DNA of 64,000 nt from Calendula officinalis (GCA_963853835.1 OY970830.1:37967966-38031965); one strand, 5' to 3'; counted from the stretch's first letter, positions 23,085-34,682 are shown. Program-made: numbers and translations. The notes: generated from the sequence alone by a model not told the origin.

Positions 23085-24857
23085 TGTAACGACCTGAAAT
23101 TTGTAAATAAATAAATTGTATAAAAATATGATAAATAAGGATAAATCGTTTAAAGAACGTGGGAATTGGTTTCGTGTCATTTGGACACAGTATGAGAAAG
23201 TTATGAACGAAACTAGATCGAAACGAGGAACAAAAATTGCAGCCCAGCTGCATTGCCCAGATAGCGCCGCTATCTGGGAGATCGCGACACGATCCGTCGC
23301 GGGGTCGAACAGCGACCCGTTTTATCGTTTGATAGGGGACGCGATTTCGAGATTGGGAAGATAGCGACGCTATATGGCGCCGCGAATTATCACGGGAAGG
23401 AGATCGCGACGCGAACTTTGGATTAGCGGCGCGATTTGCTGTCAGTGCGGCATTAAATTCGGGTTTTGGTCTTAAATGCAGCCCACAAACCCTAGTTTTC
23501 ATCCTTTGGCGATTTTGGAGTGCAAGAGCTGATTTGGGGCGATTTCTCCACTAATCCTTGGCAGATTTCACTCCTAAGTGAAGATTAAAGGTATATCCTC
23601 ACTCCCTTGTAGTTGTAGCTTTGGATCTATGGGTTTGTTGTCTTGGGTTTGAAACCCTAGTTCTTGGGTTGGTAATTTATGGTGAAATAAAGGTGGTATA
23701 CACTTTGTTGATGGTATTTTAACAAAGGAAACAAGTGTATGGTTAAGATTTGTTAGACCTAGGGTTTTGGAGATCACCAAAATTGGGGGAAATGTTATTA
23801 AAGGGTATCTAGAGATAAATGGTCATAATGTTAGTAGTATGTGATGTTGAACATCTTATGATTATTGTATTAGGCTTTTGGTGAAGTCTTGGAAGGTTGA
23901 CCAATTGTTGGAGCAAAGGGTTGGTGTGAAGAACACACATTGGAGCATTGTTTGCTAAGGTGAGTACGTGTGGACTTTACTAAGTACATAGCCTTTGAAT
24001 TACTTTCTTACTTGTGTTATGGTCTATTTGCCTATGGGTGTAGACTTATAGTATGTTGAGTTAGTGATAGATATTATTGATAATATTGGACTAACTTGTT
24101 TGATGATGATGTGATAGCCGAGGGCTAGATAGACATAACCATTGAGTTATGATATGATTGAGATGATGTGATGATGCGGGGGACCCCCAGTCATGAGGTG
24201 TGGTGTGAGGGGCAGTTGGGTGGATTCCCATCGACTCAACCACGTTAGTAGTCTTGCTAACTGGACGTATTCCGGTGAGTAAGGCAGGTATCGGTAGATT
24301 GGGCGAATCCCTCTTGCCGGTATCTTGAAGCTTATTAATGGCGATGGATTTCGGTTAATAAGCTAATGTGGAACTTATTAATGGCGATGGATTTCGGTTA
24401 ATAAGTTAAGTTGCTTCTAGTTAGTGCGGTGGATTCCGGTAGCTAGATATGATGGTTAAGATTCAAGATCGATAGGTCACAATAGGGTGACTAGACTGAG
24501 TAGACGTGTTTGTTTATATAATTATGTTTATATAATTTGTTGTTTGTTATCCTTGGGTCTAAAACCCATGTATCTCACGAGACTTTCTTGTCTCACGTAC
24601 TCCTTGTTTGTTTTGCTATGTACTCAGGTTCGGGATCGAAGGTATAGGTGCGCATGGATAGAGATGCGGGGCCTAGAGTAGAAGAACACTAGAACGGATT
24701 TAGACTTAGCTTTGGTTTTGATCTATTTTGTAACACCAACTTTATACTCTGATTTTCATACCAAAGGTTTTTGTAAATCCGTATTTTGGGATAGTTCTCC
24801 TCTATATTAAATGATTATTTTGGCCAAATGTTTTTTATTAAAAATTGAGGTGTTACA
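23085..24857 (+). repeat. 3' LTR of Tekay element
   Basis: 1773 bp, the same length as the 5' LTR, ending GTTACA and followed by target duplication TTAGT. The CpG-rich palindrome at 23258-23276 is intact; the neighbouring one (23280-23294) carries a CG to CA change, typical of decay of methylated cytosines. Confidence 0.95.
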
Positions 24858-25040
24858 TTAGTGAACTGTTAATTATTTTGTGTAATACCAAATATGATTT
24901 TGCTAAAATTGAGAAATGCAGGGTTTCAAAAATTTAATACGAGGGCAAAATAAACATTTAAATCATATGATATTTTATGTTCTTATGGTGTATATTAGTA
25001 AAACTCTCTATGTTAACTTTAAGTTAATTAAATGCACTTA

Positions 25041-25352
25041 GACTGCACCCAATGGTGGTGAAAAGTGGAAACTAATACCATCAGTTTTTGCCAAATCAGC
25101 GTCACGTCAGCTCACCCTCCAACCGACATTAAACTGATGTACTCATGCCAACAATACATCTTTCATCAAATTTTTTGGGACCAGCATTACAAAATACCCC
25201 TTTGAGTCCCACCCACCAACTCACGCATGCCCTCCCTCTCGTCTCCAAAGTGACGGAAGCAAAACTGGCGGGACAAGTGATCTAGACGTGCCAATGGTTT
25301 GATCTCGCCAGTTTAAAGGACGGACACACTCACGAGACCATTGGGAGTGGTC
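25041..25352. mobile_element. PIF/Harbinger-like MITE
   Basis: 312 bp with imperfect inverted ends GACTGCACCCAATGGT and ACCATTGGGAGTGGTC, flanked by TTA on both sides (25038-25040 and 25353-25355). The three-base TTA target is characteristic of PIF/Harbinger. No coding capacity. Confidence 0.7.
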
Positions 25353-25548
25353 TTAATCCTGTGCTATTAATATTAGAAAATTTGTATAATGCTATTATTA
25401 TAAGTTTTGTGACAAATCTAGTTATAATGTAGTAATAAACTAACTTCTAAATAATTAGGATTAACTAAAGTTATTATAAAAGGATAATTTCATACATATC
25501 CTTATAAACTTATAATATTACGTATATATCCTTATAAAATTCATTAAT

Positions 25549-25740
25549 TGGTCACTAAGAGTTGCCTTTGGGCATTTGTCTTCAAAAGGTCTTGAGTTCA
25601 AGACTTGCTGAGGGCATTCCTCGGGAGATAAAAAAAGGAGGTAGGGTTTATTCTCCAAAAAAAGAAGATATGTTCGAGGAATGCATATTGCCCGTTTGGA
25701 TGTCACAGCATATGTCGAACCACTAACTTGTCGTTAAAAA
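25549..25740 (+). mobile_element. Possible tRNA-derived SINE
   Basis: GGTCTTGAGTTCAAGACTTG at about 25588 resembles a pol III box B within a T-arm stem. The upstream GGTCACTAAGAGTTGCC could be box A, and the unit ends GTCGTTAAAAAAAC, an A-tail. No clear target duplication and no second copy were found, so this is tentative. It is not related to the SINE at 10425. Confidence 0.4.
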
Positions 25741-25774
25741 AACTAACATTATTATAGGTGCAGAGAAGAAAAGA

Positions 25775-26326
25775 AAAAAAGTCATCAGGCCGAGTCAGAA
25801 AGGCTTTGATGACTCAAGTTTCATATTAGTGAAATGAGAGTGAGGGGAGGAGGGGGCAGCCCTCGGCCTGATCTTCCATTTCGCTCCAACAGACAAGCAT
25901 GGTTCTGTAGTCAAAGCAACTTCGTCACTTTCGTGTACCCATCGGACGCCAGTCCTTTCGGGGTTCCTTAGGGACCGATTCACTCTGCGTAGATTGACTG
26001 AACGTAGAAAACCTTCCACTGGCAGGCGATCGTGTTTTTCACAGGATTTATCGTTACTCATGTCAGCATTCTCACTTCTGATATCTCCATGTCTTGTCAC
26101 CAAAAACCTTCCTCGATTGACAGAACGTTCCGCTACTGACATTTGAAAAAGCTACTTTCAAGGTCTCGTCGCTTCGGTGAATCACTTGAGCCCTGATACA
26201 TTTTCGGTGCCATGGAGCTAGACCAGTGAGCTATTACGCTTTATTCAAAGGATGACTGCTTCCAAGCCCACCTCCTGGTTGTTATCGCTCGATCACTTCC
26301 TTTTCCACTAACACTGTGCTCCCGAG
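25775..26326 (-). pseudogene. Nuclear insertion of mitochondrial large-subunit (26S) rRNA
   Basis: The minus strand carries universally conserved LSU rRNA segments: GAATGCTGACATGAGTAACG, CCTAAGGAACCCCGAAAGGA, AAGCGTAATAGCTCACTGGT and AACCAGGAGGTGGGCTTGGA. The intervening sequence has the plant mitochondrial form (for example TGTGAAAAACACGATCGCCT). The piece covers about 550 bp of the middle of the molecule, with no rRNA context on either side, so it is a NUMT rather than a working gene. A chance open frame on the minus strand (25795-26142) is not a protein gene. Confidence 0.85.
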
Positions 26327-26334
26327 ATTTTAAA

Positions 26335-26760
26335 TAAAAGAAAAGAAGAGAAGATGAAAGAGAGAAGAGAAGAGAAAAGAAATAGAGAAGAAAATATTTA
26401 AAAAATTTGTGTTCCTGAGCTAGAAAGAAAAGAAAAGAAATTAATATTTTATTATGTTTCCAAGTTGGAGAGAAAGGAAAGCAAAACTAATAATTGACAA
26501 ATTTGCCCTTAATAATTACTTATATGAATAAAAGATGTTTTAAATGAAGGGTATTTTGGTAAGTCAATATTTTTTTAATGATTGAAAATTTCTTTTCTCT
26601 CACAATCTTCCCACTTTTGGGAGGAAGATTTGGAGAGAAATTTTAACCAAAAATTTTCTTCCCCTTCTCTTCTTTTCTTTTATAAAAAACTTGGGAACAC
26701 AAATTATTTTTTATTTCATTTTAATTCTCTTCTCTTCCTCCCAATAAAAACTCTGGAATA
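26335..26760. repeat. Purine-rich/pyrimidine-rich inverted repeat
   Basis: 26335-26450 is a purine-rich AAAGAAGAGAAG-type tract. 26590-26755 is its pyrimidine-rich counterpart. The block AATTTGTGTTCC (about 26405) recurs inverted as GGGAACACAAATT (about 26691). It could be a degraded fold-back element. Confidence 0.45.
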
Positions 26761-27014
26761 TAATATAAGTGATTGCTTAGGGACCATAGTGTATGATCTG
26801 GCTGTTTCCCTCTCGACTTTGGATATTAGCACCCAAAAAGTCTGTTTGTACAAACGAATATAAAAGGTCGACTTTTATATAAGCGAGTAGATAACAATAT
26901 GCTTGTTGCGGTGGTTATAAAGTAATAAAAGTTAGATTTTTTAGTTCAAGTAAGAGTTTATTTAAATTGATTTTGGTTTTATACTTTGTTTACCCAATAT
27001 ATAGGCATGGTACA

Positions 27015-27015
<1 letters not shown>

Positions 27016-27080
<65 letters not shown>

Positions 27081-27406
27081 GAAGAAGAAGAATACTTCCT
27101 CCGATTCAAAATAAGTGATACACTTGGGGTTTCACGGTTTTTGATGCAAAAGATTATAATGATGGTTAAATTAGATTAATTGGATGGTTAGTGGAGAATG
27201 GGTCCCACACCTTTTGAATAAAGTAAGGTTAATGATGTTTAAAAGTAAAAAGTAAGGGTAAAGGGGTAATTTCACTTTGTTAAAGTAGATAGTTAGTGGG
27301 TGTGGGTCCCATTTTTTATGCCAAATAAGGAAACTTTTCAAAGTGTATCACTTATTTTGAATCACCCAAAAAAAGAAAGTATATCACTTATTTTGAATCG
27401 GAGGAA

Positions 27407-27501
<95 letters not shown>
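27016..27501. repeat. AAT microsatellite split by a Stowaway element
   Basis: AAT units at 27016-27079 and again at 27408-27501, with the Stowaway element between them. The tract tail GAAGAAGAAG at 27080-27090 is a local variant. Confidence 0.95.
27095..27407. mobile_element. Stowaway-type MITE inside the AAT repeat
   Basis: Ends CTTCCTCCGATTCAAAATAA and its complement, TA on both sides, 313 bp. It is closely related to the element at 8081-8393 (shared GAATGGGTCCCAC and AGTGGGTGTGGGTCCC blocks). Confidence 0.85.
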
Positions 27502-27502
<1 letters not shown>

Positions 27503-27515
27503 TAGTGTTGCTGTT

Positions 27516-28351
27516 TAGGGCTGTGCAGTTTGAACCGGGACCGACCAAAACCGACCGGGACCGGAAGAACAGAACCGAACCGGCGCCGAACCGTAACTTC
27601 CGGTCCGGTCCTCGGTCCGTATTTTTTGAGAACCGACAGGTCCGGTCCAGTCCGGTTTTAAACCGGAAGAAACCGGAAATAGCCGATTTTAAATGTCCAG
27701 CACTCCAGTCCAGCCCATCCAATAAGCCCATCCAGCAGCTTTAGCCCAACATCCTATTAAGAAAAACCTTGCACGTCTACACCACACGTACGACACTACG
27801 ACCGTCTGTTTCTTTCTTCAATTCGTTTCTCCTCTTCAACTTATTCGTTCGTCTTCTCCTCTTCAGCATTCGATCAATATTATGTCGAGGTCGGAATCCG
27901 ATAATAGTGATTCTCAATTCCAGGTATGAATGTATAACATGTCTTAATTCTTATAGGCATGTTTAATATTATTACACGTACGACACTAGCTGTTTATGAA
28001 GTTAGCGAGAATTGATCGACACTAGCTGTTTATGAAGTTAGCTGTTTAATAGTGATACATGTATAACATTTATAGGCATGTTTAATAAAAAGAGATAAAC
28101 TATGTATATGATCGAGAGTAACCAGAGGGAATAATGCAGAAACATGTATATGATCAAGATAAACATTTATAACATTTATAGTGCAGAAACAGCCGGTCCT
28201 AACCGGTCCAAACCGGTTCAAAACCGAATGAAACCGGAAATTAACTGAAACCGACCGTCGACCACCGGTCCGGTCCTCGGTCCCTCAAATATACTTTTTC
28301 CGGTCCGGTTCCAACCGGTCCAGTCCGGTTTTTTGATTCTACACGGGCCTA
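27516..28351 (+). mobile_element. hAT-like deletion derivative with possible transposase first exon
   Basis: Ends TAGGGCTGTGCAG and CTACACGGGCCTA (imperfect inverted repeat), flanked by 8-bp near-identical sequences TTGCTGTT (27508-27515) and ATGCTGTT (28352-28359). Subterminal regions (27525-27690 and 28190-28335) are dense ACCGG/CCGGT arrays. The interior includes a pyrimidine-rich leader and an ATG at 27882 reading MSRSESDNSDSQFQ up to a CAG/GTATGA donor (about 27924). This is what a 5' leader and first exon of a transposase gene would look like after loss of the rest. The exon is inference. Confidence 0.65.
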
Positions 28352-28395
28352 ATGCTGTTTCGTTAATTATTTATGTACAAAATTTGTAAATTATA

Positions 28396-28598
28396 TCTAG
28401 TTTAGCTAGAATAATGCATGAGTTTTACCCCCAAATGATGTCTCAAGTTCGAATCTTGTAAACACCTCTTTGTGGTGCCAAATACAGGGGATTTTTCCAT
28501 GAAACCCCATGGGGGCTGGGTTTGCCCTGTTAAGGAGCTCGAACCCGTTGTGCTCATTGGAATATTGCGAGTAGGCTTCTGTTGTTATCATTCGCGTT
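28396..28598 (+). mobile_element. tRNA-like SINE, copy B
   Basis: Same family as 10425-10673: it shares TCTAG(T/C)(T/C)TAGCT(A/G)GA..ATGCATG near the start, AAACACCTCTTTGTGGTGCC against its counterpart, GGAGCTCGAAC and AATATTGCGAGTAGGCTTC. The copy is diverged, and no A-tail or target duplication is evident. Confidence 0.65.
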
Positions 28599-28599
28599 A

Positions 28600-29930
28600 A
28601 TTACCGAGTTATTATGAGTCGGGTTTTAATATTGGTGAGTCGGGCCGACCAAGGGGGCCAAGGCTCGGGCTTTTCATATAGACCTTACTAGCTTCATAGC
28701 CCGGCCGACTGGGCGGGCATGCTTCAAGATTTATCTTATAGAAAAATACCAACAAATATTAATAATTTATAAAATGACATAAGAATTGATAGCTGTAATG
28801 ATGAGTTTGTACAAAATTTGATACATGAAGAAAATGTTACATAAAATTTATAGACGAAAAAGACTTCTTTGTAAACGACTTTAATTTTGTAACTTAACTA
28901 CAATTAACATCTTCATACAAAAATTAACATCTTTAGTGGTTTGTGAATCTGAATCTGAATCTGGCACATTGTTCGTACGTAGTTAATATAAACAATTTCC
29001 CATAAAATTTGTAATATTTGATATCTGGATGAAGAACCTCTATTACCTTAAAATATGACACATAAAGAAAAAATTAATGCAAATTGTTATTCAAGCTTAG
29101 TATTTTGATGATTTAAAGTAAAAATGAGTTAAAATTTTACTCAGGCTTAATATTTTTTTTTTGTTTTGTGAAACTTGATCAATAACTATAGGAAAATGCT
29201 AACCATTGTCGTAAGGACAATGGTTAGGAGAATATTTTGGGCTTAAAAAAGTTGTAAAATAACTAATAAAAATCTACCTAAGAATTTTATTAAACTGCCA
29301 ATACTTGTTTAATTGTACCTGAACCATATAAACTATCCTTAACCATTAGCAAAACCCATAATTATATTAAATTTGTCAAAACAATTTACTATTAGAATAC
29401 AATTACACTAATAAACATACATTAGAAAGAAGAACACGAAGAAGATATATTTTTATCTAATTTCATCTTAAAAGACTTGCATATATAAAACTTTAAAAGC
29501 AACCTACACAACAAACACGTTCACAAAAACATACTTGTGTTCACAAGGCGAGTTTCCATCAAGTCTTACAACCAATTCAATTAACATTTTTGTTTTGTTT
29601 TTGAGAAATGTTATTTGTGTATACAATTTATGTATGCTCATAGGCCTACTTACTTCTAAATTTGACATGTGTCATCTACTAATTATCTCTCTCAATATCA
29701 TCCATTGATTTTGACACTTGTCGTAATCAAATTGGTAGACACATGATTAGGCATATTTAGTAGGCACAAATACCATTGTGAGATTGCTAATAACTAATGA
29801 TAAGAAATCATTCACTTAATGATAAGACTGCATTTTCCGTAAATAACTACGGTTAATATTTAAGTATTTTAAGAAACTATCAATTGCAATAAATTTGGTA
29901 AAATAGGAAATTATTGGAAAATTATGTAGA
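28600..29930. other. AT-rich intergenic stretch
   Basis: I see no coding frame or clear element ends. 28613-28740 contains GGCTCGGGC/GCCCGGCCGAC fragments resembling subterminal repeats of the hAT-like elements, but no ends could be set. Confidence 0.4.
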
Positions 29931-30153
29931 TTTTAATGCAGAATAATAATATGCTGGTTAAAAACGTTTCATGCTTTGGGCGGGAAAGAAATTCGCTGGA
30001 ATCTTGCCCCAGAATATCGGCCTCATCATAACTGCTGGAATCAATGCTCAAAATTATAACGCAAATTTGAGGCATTCTCGCTGGCCAATGGTAGCTCCAC
30101 CAATGAGGAAGCTCCAAAGTGTCAAGTTGTCAAAACTCAATCAAATTAGGGGC

Positions 30154-30250
30154 CATATATAGGAGAAGATTACTTTCAATTAGATTAGTTATTATCACAT
30201 TTAAAAACCCCTAAAACCCTTGCCGTTTATTATTTGTGTTTCTGCGAGCA
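30154..30250 (+). promoter_or_regulatory. Promoter-like segment (TATA plus telo-box-like motif)
   Basis: CATATATAGG at 30154 is followed about 50 bp later by AAAACCCCTAAAACCCTTGC, resembling the telo-box found in leaders of plant ribosomal-protein and housekeeping genes. No coding exon was found downstream before the LINE at 30916. If a gene existed here, the LINE may have broken it. Confidence 0.25.
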
Positions 30251-30896
30251 CCGAACGGATCTGGCTGTATTTTTCTCGTGAGACGGTAGAAGGGGTGTTG
30301 CAAATCGAAGTCCTCATGATGGCCATCTGTTGTATTTTAATTTCGATGTGGATATGTGGGGTTGGCAATTTATGATGTTGGATTTGCTTGTTTTTATTTT
30401 TTTCTTTCGTGCGTTCATCAAGGGGTGAGTTGTAGAACCTCCTGTGTTTTTCCTTTTATTTTGGTAGATTATATAGAGCAGATGGAGATATTGGTTTTGT
30501 GGCTGATTATTGGTTGTCATTAGCAACATTTCAGCATGTCTAGACGATCGATAGTATTGGTGTAGTCAGGGTTTGAGTGTTATCATTTTAGTTCGTAAGG
30601 GTATAATTTCAAACCTATTTTTCATATCTTATTTAATTCTTTGATTTGTAGAAACTAAATTATGTTATTCCTTGATTTTAAGTGGTAACCGGTCGAACTT
30701 TAGGGCTAGGACATCGATATGTTTTGTAAATGGTTGTGACTAGATTAATGTGTTGTGTGTTTTGGGTTCGGTTCAATTATTAGAGTAATGTTTTAAAACT
30801 CATTTATTTATTTCCCGTTTAGTTTATATCATTTATGAATTGAATTGCTTATTGAATTGGATGAGTTTTGATGACCGGTGTATCCGAGGCTCGGAC

Positions 30897-30915
30897 ACCA
30901 TGAGCCGTGTTTATT
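30897..30915. repeat. Left target-site duplication of the LINE
   Basis: ACCATGAGCCGTGTTTATT, 19 bp, identical to 35694-35712 on the other side of the LINE. Confidence 0.95.
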
Positions 30916-31042
30916 TTTTTGAACAGCAAAAAAGAAGGCAACGGGTTGAGCTTCGGCATTGCCATCACCCCCCCGAGGACCTCCACTATATAAAAACTCG
31001 AGAATCTAGCAATTTGCTAGATCAAAACAAAAAAGTAAATAA

Positions 31043-34000
31043 TTACAAAGGGTTTTTTAACCAATCAACCCAAGAAATCCTAACTTTATGATTTCTATGA
31101 GTGAGCCACGAAAAGGAAAATAATCTAATACTATCAAAAATCTCGGACTTTTTTAATCTACCACCATCAAATAACAGAGAGTTACGAAGCTTCCAAATCG
31201 ACCAACAAACAGTGTACCCGATCACCGTGATCTTCAACTTTCGATCATTAACGTTGCTGGATTCCGCACACTTTGCCGCCCATTGAACACCCGTATCGCA
31301 ATTCCAATCTTGCATATCACACCATCTATAAACCATATTCCAGACTTGTTTAGCCAGGTTACAAGAAAACATTATATGAGAAACCGACTCCAATCTATCG
31401 TTACACAATGGACACATAATACTTTCGATCTCCATACCCCGAAGAGATAGATTTTGTCTTGTAGGGAGACGATCTAAAAGCAACCTCCACATAAAAACAT
31501 TGATCTTGATAGGAATAGATCTGCACCAAACAAAATTAGAGTGTACACCGGGGAACAACCGATCGTTAATCATGCGTCTAGCGGACCCAACTGTGAATAA
31601 GCCGCTATCATCGTGAATCCAAGTCATTTCATCGGCCCCGTTAGAGATCGAAAGATTGCTGATTAAGGAAGTGAGGTTATGAAGTTCTTCTTGTTCGGCC
31701 CCTCCTCTAATGGGTCTTCTCCAGTTAAAGCTCCACTTATCAATGACCCACCGATCTTTAACCCTGCAAAAAGAATTAAGCTCCAAACGAAATAACCTGT
31801 TAAATAAATGGCAAAGGGGAGTTTCTCCACTCCAATTGTCCAACCAAAACTGAATCGACTCGCCGTTCTTTAACTTGAATTGAAAGTCATCTTTAAGAAT
31901 AATACCATGATCATGAAGATAATTAATAGAGTCGATAATGTTACGCCAGGTTCCTTTGCGAGAATTTGGAATCGGTTGAATACCGAGACCTCCATCTACC
32001 CCATGAACGGCTTGAATGACACGGCACCAAAGGGAGTCTTTCTCTTTAAAAAAACGCCACTTCCATTTAAGAAGAAGAGCTAAATTAAGACCGTCTAGAC
32101 TAGCGATGCCTAAACCACCTTTCTCTCGTGAAGCCAAACAAGAGCTCCATTTGACCCAATTCATTTTTCTCACATTTTCGGTACCGCCCCATAAAAAATT
32201 AGCTCTAAGTTGCTCCATATTCTTCAGAACTGTAGCCGGGGCCCGAAATATTGAAAGCCAAAAAATCCCCAAACTACCTAACACCGATTTAATAAGAGTT
32301 AGGCGGCCACCAATCGAAAGCATATTGGCTTTCCAGGATGAGAGTTTTTTGCGCATTCGCTCAATAATAACATTCCAAAAACGAATTGAACGACCGCCAC
32401 CACCAAGACGAATACCTAGATAATCAAACGGAATATCGCCTTGGCTGCAACCGTTCCTAACACAAAGATCGACAATCTGCTCGTTAGGAACACCAAAACC
32501 ATATAAATGTGACTTGGCCATGTTTAATTTTAAACCTGATTGAGCATAAAAATCATTTAGAACTTCTGCAATAGACGCTATATTACTTTGATTCCATTCC
32601 GATACAAACATTACGTCGTCAGCATAAAAAAAGGTGAGAGATAGAGAAATTATCGGGACCAATTTTTGCCCCAATAAGACGACCACCATTCACCGCATCT
32701 TCTATCATGAGATGTAAACCTTCCATGGCTAGAATAAATAGAAACGGAGATAAGGGGTCGCCTTGACGAAGACCACGAAACATGCCGAACTCCTCGGTAG
32801 GACTACCATTAATAAGCACCGACAATCGAGCTGAGGACATGCATTCGTGAATCCAACCTCTCCACCGAATGCCAAACCCCATGCTTGACAAAATAAAATC
32901 AATATAATCCCAACTTAATGAGTCGAAAGCCTTTTCGAAATCAACTTTAAAAAGTAAAAGTTTTTTCTTTTTAAGTTTGTACCATTCCATAATCTCGGAA
33001 ATCATCATAGGGCCGTCAAGAATTTGTCTACCTTTGATAAAAGCGGATTGAACTGTGCTTACTAGATTATTCACGACTTTGGCGAGTCTTAGAGCAAGAA
33101 GTTTTGCAATAACCTTATATTGCACACCAATGAGGGAAATAGGACGAAAATCTTTCACAAGAGTAGGATTAGGATTTTTTGGGATAAGGGTTATAAACGT
33201 TGCATTACACCCAATAGGAAGTATACCCTTTGTTAAAAACTCCTTGACGGAATTAAAGAGATCATCCTTCAATAAATCCCAATATTTTTTGAGAAATTTA
33301 AAAGAAATACCGTCTGGGCCCGGGGCTTTTTCGTTGCCACAACTCCACACCGCGTCTTTAAGTTCTTCCAAAGTACACATGTTTTCTAGACCGGAACTGA
33401 CTTCCGGGGAAAGCCGATTGAACCGACTAGGACTCAGAGAAGGGGCGGAAGTATTAAAGGAGTTAAATTTTTCTTTATAGAAAGATAAAAATGAATTTTT
33501 AACCTCCTTTGGATCGGAAGTCCACGACCCATCCACCATCACGCCTTGAATCATCTTACCTCTTCTTTTATGGTTAAGTAAGCCGTGGAAAAAAGCAGAA
33601 TTTTCGTCACCTTCAACGTCCCATTTAGGCTTTAATTTTTGAATTAAATCAACATTTTCTTTTCTATTTAATTCCTTCAACTCTAAAAGCCAAGTAAGCC
33701 TTTGATCGATCTCGGTTGCAGAAGCTATATTATCATCAATTTTCTTCTCAATAGCTTCTATTAAAAACCGAAGGCGAATTGATCTACCATGAATAGATTC
33801 ACGATGATTTGCAACCCAGATTTTACATTTATCTTTTATAAACTTGAACTTATTTTTGAGGAATTTGATACTCGAGCCACTGCTTTTTGGGAAGTCACCG
33901 CACGCCTGCTCAATGACTTTGTCGAAATCAGCAAACTCTAGCCAGGAGTTTGACATCCGAAAGGGAGTTGGGCCAAAATCCAAGCAATCCGAATGGAGCA

Positions 34001-34682
34001 GAATCGGGATATGGTCGGAAAGGTTACGGTCCAGGGCCACAACCCTTAATTTCGGATCTAATTGGAAAATATTTTCTGTCAAAACGAACCTATCGAGTTT
34101 ACTCATTTTGGTTGCTTTTTTATTCATCCACGTAAATTTTCTCCCGCCTATAGGGAGGTCAATGAGCCCCGCTTGATCAATAAAATTATTAAATAAAGAC
34201 GCCCCTAAAGCATTAAAAGTCGAGCCACATCTTTCAGATTCAAATCTGACTTCATTGAAGTCTCCAAAAACTATCACATTACCACTGTGACACCGGATAT
34301 AGGCAAGAATATCATCCCATAAACGACCTCTAGCCTCAACATTTTGAGGCGCGTAAACGTTTATCATAATGGTAACACTATCACTTCCCATCCACTTACC
34401 TTCCACTATGACATAATTTACACCACAATGGATGTTTGATTTAACGAATACTGCCGGATCCCAAATAGATAAAATACCCCCCGAGTGACCTTGAGAGGAG
34501 CTGGCCGCAAATTCGAAATGATAATTACCCCACATAGCTTTGATTTTGAATAAATCAATTCTAGACATTAAAGATTCTTGTATACCTAAGAACTCCACAC
34601 CGTTTTGAAAGCACAGTTTTTTAACCCACTTCCTCTTTTCCACGTCCCCGGTTCCCCTAATATTAATTGAAAGAATTCTCAT
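31043..34682 (-). pseudogene. LINE ORF2: endonuclease and reverse transcriptase
   Basis: Starts at MRILSINIRGTG (34682), overlapping the end of ORF1 by about 20 bp. The apurinic-type endonuclease nicks the target DNA; its active-site motifs are all present (GIQES, NVYAPQN, GDFNEVR, LSDHIPILL). Reverse transcriptase motifs follow: FRPISLIGVQYK, FKVDFEKAFDSL, GLRQGDPLSPFLF and FYADDVMF. The reading frame breaks between HLF and YADD (about 32630), where a run of 7 T on the coding strand has one base too many; removing it restores the motif. Downstream is the reverse-transcriptase zinc-binding region CPLCNDRLESVSHIMFSC (about 31400). The frame ends at 31043. Apart from that single base it is about 1210 residues long. 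Confidence 0.9.

Larger units (their letters stand above)
16445..24857 (+). mobile_element. Complete Tekay-lineage Ty3/gypsy chromovirus
   Basis: 8.4 kb with two LTRs of exactly 1773 bp, ends TGTAAC...GTTACA, and 5-bp target duplications TTAGT (16440-16444 and 24858-24862). It has a tRNA-Met primer site (18221-18232), gag-protease-RT-RNase H-integrase-chromodomain order, and a purine tract (AAGGGATAGATAG) before the 3' LTR. By eye the LTRs differ at about 34 positions (about 1.9%) with no length change, so the insertion is fairly young. The coding region carries one frameshift and one nonsense codon. Confidence 0.95.

Noticed and set aside
23035..23502. 155-codon minus-strand frame, also found at 16440-16862
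   Set aside because: It lies antisense in the Tekay LTR, occurs in both LTRs because they are duplicates, and has no domain.
25795..26142. 115-codon open frame on the minus strand
   Set aside because: It lies wholly inside the mitochondrial rRNA insertion; an open frame there is chance.
26967..27179. Open frame with a long poly-asparagine run
   Set aside because: Translation of the AAT microsatellite and the Stowaway end.
27384..27731. Minus-strand open frame with a long poly-leucine stretch
   Set aside because: It is produced by the AAT microsatellite and hAT subterminal repeats, not a protein gene.
30300..30540. Possible box C/D snoRNA around ATGATGGCCATCTG
   Set aside because: No convincing C and D box pair with a terminal stem.
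32016..32423. Plus-strand frame across the LINE
   Set aside because: Antisense shadow of the LINE reverse transcriptase.
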